Part shown: positions 1 to 5,430 of the stretch, piece by piece
How the letters are laid out: every line of letters starts with the position of its first letter
How positions within the stretch are numbered: the stretch's first letter is position 1
Assembly (NCBI GenBank): GCA_946480685.1
Contig: CAMLLI010000237.1
Location: 1-6,790 of the forward strand
From: an uncultured Flammeovirgaceae bacterium
GTDB taxonomy: Bacteria > Bacteroidota > Bacteroidia > Cytophagales > Cyclobacteriaceae
DNA: 6,790 bases
Direction of reading: 5' to 3'
Notes under the pieces: generated by a model
The model's database searches: none
What the model saw: the letters and a program-made list of their open reading frames with translations, nothing else
What the model was told of the DNA's origin: nothing
Program-made: the position numbers and the translations under genes

Positions 1-1
1 T

Positions 2-418
2 AATGAGTATAATGCCGTGCAGGTGCAAGGTGCATTTGCAGAGAAGCAGCTCTTTATCGGAAAAGGGGCAGGAAGTTATCCGACCGGTTCAGCTGTATTA
101 TCAGATCTTTCTGCACTGTCATACGACTATGCTTATGAATATAAAAAGCTCCATCAGTCAGACCGCTTCGAATTTTCCAATGAGTTGATTGTGGAAGCAT
201 ATATAAGCTTCGAAGCAGATGCAAAAATCTCCATCGCAGACTTTGAAGTATTCCAGTCCGGTTACGCTGCTAACGGGAAACAATACATGGTTGGACAAGT
301 TAAACTTTCCAAACTGAAAGCATGGTCGCAAACACCGGGCATCGGTATAATACTGGCACCAGAAAGTAAATTTATTCCCGTTAAAACATCAGCTGCAAAG
401 GAAGCATTGCTTGCATAA
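2..418 (+). CDS. hom: Homoserine dehydrogenase, C-terminal part (gene runs off the left edge)
   Basis: The reading frame is open from the first base of the window to a TAA at 416-418, leaving about 138 C-terminal residues; the true start lies outside. The stretch FIGKGAGSYPTGSAVLSDL matches the GxGAGxxPTxSAVxxD signature near the end of the homoserine dehydrogenase catalytic domain. That enzyme reduces aspartate semialdehyde to homoserine with NAD(P)H, in the cytosol, on the threonine/methionine branch of aspartate-family synthesis. After the signature come about 100 residues starting SYDYAYEYKKL. This resembles the C-terminal extension I associate with the monofunctional Bacteroidota enzyme rather than a classical ACT domain, but this is from memory. 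A GTG at 17-19 is in frame but lies inside the domain, so it is not a start. A strong terminator follows 33 bases after the stop, so this is probably the last gene of its transcript. The alternative is the 3' end of a fused aspartokinase-homoserine dehydrogenase (thrA), which the missing N-terminus leaves open. Confidence 0.78.
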   Translation, partial: NEYNAVQVQGAFAEKQLFIGKGAGSYPTGSAVLSDLSALSYDYAYEYKKLHQSDRFEFSNELIVEAYISFEADAKISIADFEVFQSGYAANGKQYMVGQVKLSKLKAWSQTPGIGIILAPESKFIPVKTSAAKEALLA

Positions 419-451
419 GTTTACCTGCTAAAACATTTTAAAAAGATTACA

Positions 452-487
452 AAAATAGACCGTGTCAAAACGGTCTATTTTGTTTTT
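452..487 (+). terminator. Rho-independent terminator after hom
   Basis: A perfect 12-bp stem is formed by AAAATAGACCGT (452-463) and ACGGTCTATTTT (470-481), with a 6-nt loop (464-469). It is followed by G and five T residues (483-487). It lies 33 bases downstream of the hom stop codon. The A run on the left arm gives the reverse strand a T run as well, but no minus-strand gene is seen to use it. Confidence 0.9.
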
Positions 488-509
488 AGCTGGTTTTTTG
501 ATAACTATG
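479..509 (+). promoter_or_regulatory. Possible Bacteroidota-type promoter for the 532-1080 gene
   Basis: TTTG at 479-482 could be the -33 element and TAACTATG at 502-509 the -7 element. The latter matches 7 of 8 positions of TAnnTTTG, and the spacing is 19 bp. This would start transcription near 516, about 16 nt before the TTG start codon. The -33 element overlaps the right arm of the hom terminator. The match is imperfect and the region is AT-rich, so chance is a real alternative. Confidence 0.35.
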
Positions 510-531
510 ATAGAACCAATTAACCCAAAGA

Positions 532-1080
532 TTGAAAAGGCTGACAGCGATATTTTTTCTGCTGATTTTCCTGTTTAACACAGGAGGCTATTACCTTGCT
601 TTTTGGGCTATCAAACAACACGCTAAAGAAAATTTGCTGGAGCGTTTAAATGCTTCGCAGTATAGCAAAGAAGAATCTGTTGTGTTTACCATTCCGTTTT
701 CACTCCCCTACCCGGTATCCGATGGAAGTTACGAACGCGTACACGGTGATTTCGAATATGCGGGTGAATACTATAAACTCGTTAAACAAAAACTGGTAAA
801 CGATACGTTATTTATAGTCTGTGTAAAAGACAAAGAAACAAAACATATTGAAGAGACCTTATCGGATTACGCGCGTTCTGCAAACAATTTACCGATAGGA
901 GCAAAACAGGCTTTCAATTTTCTTTCGAAGCTTTTTAAAGATTTCCATAGCGAGACAAAAATTACAATTGCCCCTATAGATTCCGTTGCGCTGAACAATA
1001 TCGTTACAACAAGTTCATCGCCGGTAGCGCAACCCGATCATTCCATCGATACCCCCCCTCCGGAAGCATTTATGTCATAG
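532..1080 (+). CDS. Small membrane-anchored protein of unknown function (182 aa)
   Basis: I do not assign a function. The frame is closed upstream by TAG at 511-513. The only start before the hydrophobic segment is TTG at 532; the next in-frame ATG is the penultimate codon. The TTG start gives a sensible N-terminus: MKR, then a hydrophobic stretch at about residues 5-26 (TAIFFLLIFLFNTGGYYLAF). It reads as an uncleaved signal anchor with the rest outside the cytoplasmic membrane, although a cleaved signal peptide is not excluded. Residues 27-48 are charged and helix-prone. A central part (about 49-115) looks beta-rich and includes VFTIPFSLPYPVSDGSYERV, then EYYKLVKQKL and TLFIVCVKD. The last 25 residues are Ser/Pro-rich and probably disordered. 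The overall pattern resembles short hypothetical proteins I recall from Chitinophagaceae, but I cannot name a family. It is separated from hom by a terminator and from the barrel genes by 100 bp containing an inverted repeat, so it may be its own transcript. Confidence 0.72.
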   Translation: MKRLTAIFFLLIFLFNTGGYYLAFWAIKQHAKENLLERLNASQYSKEESVVFTIPFSLPYPVSDGSYERVHGDFEYAGEYYKLVKQKLVNDTLFIVCVKDKETKHIEETLSDYARSANNLPIGAKQAFNFLSKLFKDFHSETKITIAPIDSVALNNIVTTSSSPVAQPDHSIDTPPPEAFMS

Positions 1081-1091
1081 AATCCTTTCGC

Positions 1092-1114
1092 ATACATTGC
1101 TGCCAGCGATGTAT
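1092..1114. repeat. 23-bp near-perfect inverted repeat between the 532-1080 gene and the first barrel gene
   Basis: Positions 1092-1114 read ATACATTGCTG, C, CAGCGATGTAT. The two 11-base arms are complementary except for one T-G pair at 1098/1108, around the centre at 1103. As RNA it would fold as a 9-10 bp stem with a 3-5 nt loop, 11 bases after the upstream stop codon. There is no T run after it; the following bases are an ATG/TATA-rich stretch at 1109-1140. It could therefore be a protein-binding operator for the downstream barrel genes, or a stabilising or weak terminator hairpin for the upstream gene. The sequence alone does not decide. Confidence 0.55.
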
Positions 1115-1180
1115 CATCATGTATATATACACGTATATGTGCATGCCTTAATTCTATCGCATAACTACTAAACCGTATCT

Positions 1181-2254
1181 ATGAAATTAAAACTATACTA
1201 TCTTTCTATAGCGTTATCAGGCATACTGATTACAAACATCGAAGGGTTGGCACAAGGTTGTGTCGCTGTACGCAACATGTCGTCATGCTCCATGATCTTT
1301 GATAGTACCACCAGCAAATCATGGCAGTTCTCACTGAACTATCGTTACTTCAAATCTTTTCGTCATTTCACAGGAAGTGAAGAAGACAAAGAACGTGTAG
1401 AAGAGAATACAAATGTTATCAACCACGATAACTCGGTAATACTGGGCATTAACTATACCATCAATCGCAGATGGTCTGTATCGGTTGGTGTGCCTGTGGT
1501 ATATATAGACCGTTCATCGCGTCCGCGCAATGCCAATGGACAGCGTGTGCCTGAACGACACTATACAACATCTAAAGGTCTGGGCGATATCCGCCTGATG
1601 GGATATTATGCTATTGTGCCTAACAATCCCACCGGTAGTTTACTGGCCGGTATAGGTGTTAAGCTGCCTACCGGTAATTACAAATATGAAGATGACGCCT
1701 ATGTAAATGGAACCTATAGCAGACGGCCTGTTGACCAATCGATTCAACCGGGCGATGGCGGGCTGGGAGTTATTGTTGAAGTGGATTTCCTCCGCGAGGT
1801 CAGCCGGAATGTATATGTATATGCCAACGGTTCATACCTGTTCAATCCAAAGAACACAAACGGCACAAAGACTAACCGAAGCAACCCGTTTGAAGCAGAG
1901 ATGTCAGTACCCGATCAATTGTTTGTGCGTGCTGGTGCGCGCTATATGATCAAGCAATTTCAACTGGGTATAGGCGGACGTATGGAAGGTATACCTACAC
2001 GCGATATTATCGGCAAGACAGACGGTTTCAGAAGACCAGGCTATATTGTATCGCTCGAGCCATCTGCATTGATAAATCTCGGTAAACATGTTGTTGGTGT
2101 AAATGTACCGATAGCCCTGTATCGTAACCGTACTAAAAGTGTAGCCGATCAGCGCCTGCAAGATCAGAATGGCGATGGCAACGATGTGCACGGTGATGCT
2201 GCCTTTGCTGACTGGCTGCTGTCTGTCACCTATGCATTCCGATTCTCGCAATAA
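1181..2254 (+). CDS. Outer-membrane beta-barrel protein, Phenol_MetA_deg-like (tandem copy A, 357 aa)
   Basis: A signal peptide is visible: basic MKLK, a hydrophobic core (residues 5-18), and a probable cleavage after G-L-A24. The mature protein would begin QGCVAVRNMSSC, with C27 and C36 nine residues apart. Alternating hydrophobic strands follow (e.g. WQFSLNYRYF, 48-57; RWSVSVGVPVVYIDRS, 97-112). The pair GLGDIRLMGYY (133-143) and GIGVKLPTGNY (157-167) is the signature I associate with Phenol_MetA_deg-type barrels, often annotated as outer-membrane transporter family. The protein ends in WLLSVTYAFRF(SQ), an aromatic barrel-closing strand. No substrate can be read from the sequence. Residues 328-339 (DQNGDGNDVHGD) form an EF-hand-like acidic loop that is absent from the downstream paralog. 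ATG at 1181 is the natural start because it places the signal peptide correctly; there is no Shine-Dalgarno, as usual in this phylum. The next gene starts 55 bp later with no terminator between, so the two are probably co-transcribed. Confidence 0.85.
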   Translation: MKLKLYYLSIALSGILITNIEGLAQGCVAVRNMSSCSMIFDSTTSKSWQFSLNYRYFKSFRHFTGSEEDKERVEENTNVINHDNSVILGINYTINRRWSVSVGVPVVYIDRSSRPRNANGQRVPERHYTTSKGLGDIRLMGYYAIVPNNPTGSLLAGIGVKLPTGNYKYEDDAYVNGTYSRRPVDQSIQPGDGGLGVIVEVDFLREVSRNVYVYANGSYLFNPKNTNGTKTNRSNPFEAEMSVPDQLFVRAGARYMIKQFQLGIGGRMEGIPTRDIIGKTDGFRRPGYIVSLEPSALINLGKHVVGVNVPIALYRNRTKSVADQRLQDQNGDGNDVHGDAAFADWLLSVTYAFRFSQ

Positions 2255-2309
2255 TATAGTACATATATATACTCTATCTAAAACGAATTATATAATCCAA
2301 ACCACATCT

Positions 2310-3386
2310 ATGAAACTAAAATTCTACTATCTGTCCTTAGCACTTATTGGAGTACTGCTCGCCCATACTGATGGCGCAGCACAGGGTTGCGTTGCTGTAC
2401 GCAATATGTCGTCATGCGCACTGGAGTTTGACAGTACCGCCAGCAGCTCATGGCAATTCTCACTGAACTACCGGTACTTCCGATCTTTCCGACACTTTCG
2501 CGGAACTCACGAGGAGAAGAATCGCGTTGAAGGCGGAACAGAAGTAATCAACAACGACAACTCTATATTGATGGGTGTATCCTATACTATCAATAGGCGC
2601 TGGAGCGTTAGTGCTACTATACCGTTGATATATATTGATCGCTCATCTCTTTATGAACATAAGGGGAACGGCAGCGGAGAGCGCTACCATACATCCTCAC
2701 AAGGATTAGGCGATGTTCGTGTTACGGCTTACTATACTGTATTACCGCACAACCCCAAAACACAACTGTTGGTAGGGCTCGGTGTTAAGCTGCCAACCGG
2801 CAACTATAATTATAAAGATGAATTCCATAAAGCGGACGGTATACAAACATTACCTGTAGATCAATCTATACAGCCCGGCGATGGCGGTACTGGTATTATT
2901 ACCGAGTTTGATTTCCTGCAGAAGCTCGGTCATAAATTTGCGATCTACTCCACCGGAGTATATCTGTTCAATCCGCGTAACACAAACGGCACATTGAGAA
3001 GTCAAAACCTGACCGATGGTATACCGCTGTCCAATGAAATGTCGGTATGCGATCAATTTCAGGTTCGTCTGGGTGCTCGTTATTCAATAAGCAAATTCCA
3101 GGTTGCAGTGGGTGGTCGCTATGAAGGTATACCTTCTGAAGATATATTTGGTGATAGCGATGGCTTCCGCAGACCGGGTCGCATTCTTTCTGTTGAGCCT
3201 TCTGTTAACTATGTTACCGGCAAGCACTTCATTGGTGTAAACTTCCCGATAGCACTGGCCAGAAATCGTACGCAAAGTGTTATCGACAAGAAGCGCACAG
3301 AACTCAGCGGTAACTTTACACAGGGCGATGCTGCCTTCGCTGACTGGTTGCTGTCAGTCACCTATGCATTCCGGTTCGCGAAGTAA
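2310..3386 (+). CDS. Outer-membrane beta-barrel protein, Phenol_MetA_deg-like (tandem copy B, 358 aa)
   Basis: This is a paralog of the gene just upstream, about 60% identical by eye over the full length with only a few short gaps. The frame is open back to 2169, inside copy A, but ATG 2310 is the start. It gives MKLKFYYLSLALIGVLL and a signal peptide ending near A24, exactly parallel to copy A. The bases before it (AACCACATCT) also match those before copy A (AACCGTATCT). Shared blocks are QGCVAVRNMSSC (25-36), QGLGDVR (131-137), VKLPTGNY (159-166), VDQSIQPGDGG (183-193), DGFRRPG (284-290) and the closing GDAAFADWLLSVTYAFRF (339-356). Differences concentrate in probable loops, around residues 113-128, 168-182, 228-243 and 325-338. 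Copy B has an extra cysteine at position 247, where copy A has proline, and lacks the acidic loop of copy A. It should lie in the outer membrane; the substrate is unknown. It ends just before a strong terminator, the likely end of the barrel transcript. Confidence 0.85.
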   Translation: MKLKFYYLSLALIGVLLAHTDGAAQGCVAVRNMSSCALEFDSTASSSWQFSLNYRYFRSFRHFRGTHEEKNRVEGGTEVINNDNSILMGVSYTINRRWSVSATIPLIYIDRSSLYEHKGNGSGERYHTSSQGLGDVRVTAYYTVLPHNPKTQLLVGLGVKLPTGNYNYKDEFHKADGIQTLPVDQSIQPGDGGTGIITEFDFLQKLGHKFAIYSTGVYLFNPRNTNGTLRSQNLTDGIPLSNEMSVCDQFQVRLGARYSISKFQVAVGGRYEGIPSEDIFGDSDGFRRPGRILSVEPSVNYVTGKHFIGVNFPIALARNRTQSVIDKKRTELSGNFTQGDAAFADWLLSVTYAFRFAK

Positions 3387-3409
3387 ATTATAGCTACACC
3401 GCTACGCAT

Positions 3410-3441
3410 AAAAAAAGGAGAGCATTACGGCTCTCCTTTTT
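3410..3441. terminator. Bidirectional intrinsic terminator between convergent transcripts
   Basis: A GC-rich stem GGAGAGC (3417-3423) pairs with GCTCTCC (3430-3436) around a 6-nt loop (ATTACG). It is extended by five A residues on the left pairing with five T residues on the right (3437-3441). The left flank holds seven A residues in all (3410-3416), so both strands have a hairpin followed by a T run. It can end the barrel-gene transcript on the plus strand (24 bases after the stop at 3386). It can also end the purD-ricT-gldH transcript on the minus strand (25 bases after the gldH stop at 3466). Confidence 0.92.
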
Positions 3442-3465
3442 CATTTCGATTATATACTATATATC

Positions 3466-3948
3466 TTAGTTCAAGCCGGGAACGGATTTCTCAACGCGAA
3501 GTCCTACTGCCAATATACCTTGCAGGGTATCCGTACGCATATATTGCTCAAACTTAACTTTATATTTACCTGGCTTCTGAAACTGGTAGTTCGTTAACAG
3601 TAATAAGCGATGATCATATATATCACCGAGTCCGCTGGTACCAAGTGGCTTCCCCGATTTAGCTTCGAAGAGATAATCGTTGGTGAGACTCTTGTGCACT
3701 ACATTACCAAGTGAATCCTGCAGGTAATATGTCATGAACAATCTCGACCATGGATACGAAACAGCATTCCGTACGTTTCCATATATAGTATACTTTGCAT
3801 TGCTATCATCGATAACAAATTCGAATTCCGGTTTATTCGTTACAAGCCAATATCCTTCTTCGAAGTCAGTATACTGTTCATAGATCCGGTTATCTTCACA
3901 TCCTGTCGCAAGGATGGCGATGATGATTGCTATCCAGAAAAATCTCAT
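3466..3948 (-). CDS. gldH: Gliding-motility lipoprotein GldH
   Basis: This 160-residue protein starts MRFF with a hydrophobic segment and a lipobox-like LATGC, so Cys17 should be lipidated. After it comes EDN, an acidic stretch of the kind that can favour surface export of lipoproteins in Bacteroidota (inference). Features that recall GldH are the early N-R-x-Y/F-E-x-Y pattern (NRIYEQY), the strand NVRNAVSYPWSRLF (58-71), GKPLGTSGLGDIYDHRL (99-115) and the closing block KPGKYKVKFEQYMRTD...VGLRVEKS (125-155). The length suits the family. In Flavobacterium johnsoniae, GldH is a lipoprotein required for gliding and chitin use, in the group of Gld lipoproteins tied to the gliding and type IX secretion apparatus. 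Its presence does not prove that this organism glides. The start codon overlaps the stop of the upstream RicT-like gene (ATGA at 3948-3945), indicating translational coupling. A terminator follows 25 bases after the stop. Confidence 0.85.
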   Translation of the reverse strand: MRFFWIAIIIAILATGCEDNRIYEQYTDFEEGYWLVTNKPEFEFVIDDSNAKYTIYGNVRNAVSYPWSRLFMTYYLQDSLGNVVHKSLTNDYLFEAKSGKPLGTSGLGDIYDHRLLLLTNYQFQKPGKYKVKFEQYMRTDTLQGILAVGLRVEKSVPGLN

Positions 3949-5426
3949 GACGGCTGATTACCTGGCTTTGGTTTATTTGGATTTTGATTTTGGTTGCCAC
4001 CTCGGTTATCGCGGTTCGGTCGGTTCTCGCGCGGTCCCTGGTTCGAGCGATGAGGTCTGTTTTCACGCGGCCCCTGTATATCGCCTTGCCCCTGGTTCGG
4101 ACGCTGGTGTTGTTGTTTACCTTCACGCTGCCCTTGTCCTTCGCCCTGATTAGAACGCGGCTGTTGTTTATCGCGCGGTCCCTGCAGATCGCCTTGTCCC
4201 TGATTTTGTCTTTGTTGTTGCTGACGATTCTCGCGATTGCCTTGATTACCCTGATTACCACGGTTGGGCTGGGCGCCAGAATTCTGGGCTTGCTGATTCT
4301 GATTACCTTGTGATCCGCCTTTGCCTTTTTTCTTTTTGTTACGCGACTTGCTCTTGAAGCGCTTGTCCATTTGATCAAGATCGCTATTGAGTGGTCCGGT
4401 TGTTACCTTCTCTTCTACTATATCAATCTCGAGTGTAGCCGGACGCTTACCATCACGATTCATTTGAAGAATGTGATTAACGCGCTGTATATTCAACGGA
4501 TACCAGGTGTTCTCTTCCTTGAAACCAAACCACATGATCTTTCTGAATATATCCGTCTTCTGCAGAATAGCTTCGCCTTTCTCTGTCAGTAATGGCGCTT
4601 CTACTTTCGGTATATCTTCCAGTGCTTCCATGTAAGTCTCAAGCTCATAGTTGAGACAACATTTCAATCTTCCGCACTGTCCTGAAAGTTTACTTGGATT
4701 GAGTGACAGGTTTTGATAACGTGCTGCACTCGTGGCTACGTTTTTAAATTCACTTAACCAGGTAGCACAACACAGCTCGCGACCGCATACACCTATACCT
4801 CCCAAGCGACCAGCTTCCTGTCGTAAACTGATCTGGCGCATTTCTACTCTGATCTTGAATTCGCCCGCGAGCAGTTTAATCAACTCACGAAAGTCAACAC
4901 GATCATCGGCCGAGTAAAAGAATGTAGCCTTCATGTTATCAGCCTGATACTCGATGTCTGAAAGTTTCATTTCGAGTTTCAGATCACGAATGATCTCACG
5001 CGTGCGATAAAGTGTCGGCATCTCGCGTTTCTTCACCTCCTCGAATTTCTCGAGGTCTTTCTGATGCGCGATCCGGTATATCTTTTTAATCTCACCATCA
5101 TTGGCTACTTTTTTCTTCTGCATCTGCAGACGCACGAGTTCGCCCTGAAGCGATATATAGCCTATATGATGACCGTTTGGTACTTCCACCACAACAGCAT
5201 CGCCGGTAGTGAGTTGTAATTTATCCGTGTTACGGAAAAATTCTTTCCTGCCGTTTTTGAAACGTACCTCCGCTATATCGAATCGATCCTGCGTTGGCAT
5301 GTCCATGTTGGACAGCCAATCGAATACATTCATCTTATTACAGCCACCAGTACCACAGGCACCGTTGTTATTACAACCGGCTGTTTTTCCATTTTTATCT
5401 TTTACAGATCCGCATGAACATCCCAT
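3945..5426 (-). CDS. PSP1-domain protein, RicT/YaaT-like, with long Gln/Asn/Gly/Arg-rich tail
   Basis: Of 493 residues, the first 31 carry five cysteines (C3, C5, C18, C24, C29). NKMNVFDWLSNM (30-41) and RFKNGRKEFFRNTDKLQL (55-72) follow, a leader I associate with Bacteroidota PSP1 proteins. The PSP1 C-terminal domain spans roughly 110-205. It is followed by two cysteine blocks, GVCGRELCC (C214, C219, C220) and GQCGRLKCC (C251, C256, C257). In Bacillus subtilis the homolog RicT (YaaT) works with RicA and RicF in a complex that binds [4Fe-4S] clusters and assists RNase Y-dependent RNA maturation; transferring that role here is inference. Residues 355-369 are Lys/Arg-rich and 371-493 are a low-complexity Q/N/G/R/P tail with internal repeats, probably disordered. 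The ATG at 5426 lies 4 bp after the purD stop, and the TGA overlaps the gldH ATG, so the gene sits mid-operon. There is no sign of frameshift; the tail stays in frame to the stop despite its simple composition. Confidence 0.9.
   Translation of the reverse strand: MGCSCGSVKDKNGKTAGCNNNGACGTGGCNKMNVFDWLSNMDMPTQDRFDIAEVRFKNGRKEFFRNTDKLQLTTGDAVVVEVPNGHHIGYISLQGELVRLQMQKKKVANDGEIKKIYRIAHQKDLEKFEEVKKREMPTLYRTREIIRDLKLEMKLSDIEYQADNMKATFFYSADDRVDFRELIKLLAGEFKIRVEMRQISLRQEAGRLGGIGVCGRELCCATWLSEFKNVATSAARYQNLSLNPSKLSGQCGRLKCCLNYELETYMEALEDIPKVEAPLLTEKGEAILQKTDIFRKIMWFGFKEENTWYPLNIQRVNHILQMNRDGKRPATLEIDIVEEKVTTGPLNSDLDQMDKRFKSKSRNKKKKGKGGSQGNQNQQAQNSGAQPNRGNQGNQGNRENRQQQQRQNQGQGDLQGPRDKQQPRSNQGEGQGQREGKQQHQRPNQGQGDIQGPRENRPHRSNQGPRENRPNRDNRGGNQNQNPNKPKPGNQPS
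4005..4076 (-). repeat. Two adjacent 12-codon repeats in the RicT-like tail
   Basis: Residues 451-462 (QGPRENRPHRSN) and 463-474 (QGPRENRPNRDN) differ at only two positions and abut directly. The first unit is also the end of the second 24-codon repeat, so the repeats are nested. This suggests successive duplications in a tail that tolerates length change. Confidence 0.8.
4035..4214 (-). repeat. Two 24-codon repeats, 108-bp period, in the RicT-like tail
   Basis: Residues 405-428 (starting QRQNQGQGDLQGPRD) and 441-464 (starting QRPNQGQGDIQGPRE) are closely similar, and both end in RSNQG. They map to 4214-4143 and 4106-4035, separated by 12 less similar codons. The period of 36 codons keeps the frame, as expected for a tandem duplication of coding DNA. 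Confidence 0.8.
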
Positions 5427-5430
5427 TTGT

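Noticed and set aside
507..578. A 23-codon ORF from ATG 507 ahead of and overlapping the TTG-started gene
   Set aside because: It is too short to support. Its ATG lies inside the candidate -7 box, and it carries no signal anchor, while the overlapping frame from 532 gives a clear hydrophobic N-terminus.
1904..2251. A 115-codon minus-strand frame within barrel copy A
   Set aside because: It is a shadow of the barrel coding sequence with no family resemblance.
2169..2309. A 47-residue N-terminal extension of barrel copy B from ATG 2169
   Set aside because: It lies mostly inside copy A in another frame and would hide the signal peptide. The copy A-like start at 2310 is far better.
3984..4313. 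A 109-codon plus-strand frame encoding a very hydrophobic, Leu/Ile-rich protein
   Set aside because: It is the antisense of the Q/N/G/R-rich tail. Antisense of CAA/AAC/CGN-rich codons reads as Leu/Val/Ala-rich residues, so the apparent membrane protein is an artefact.
3896..4378. A 160-codon minus-strand frame overlapping the end of the RicT-like gene and the start of gldH
   Set aside because: It is a shifted reading of the low-complexity tail, rich in Arg/Lys/Ile, with no domain. It is explained by the simple composition of the tail DNA.
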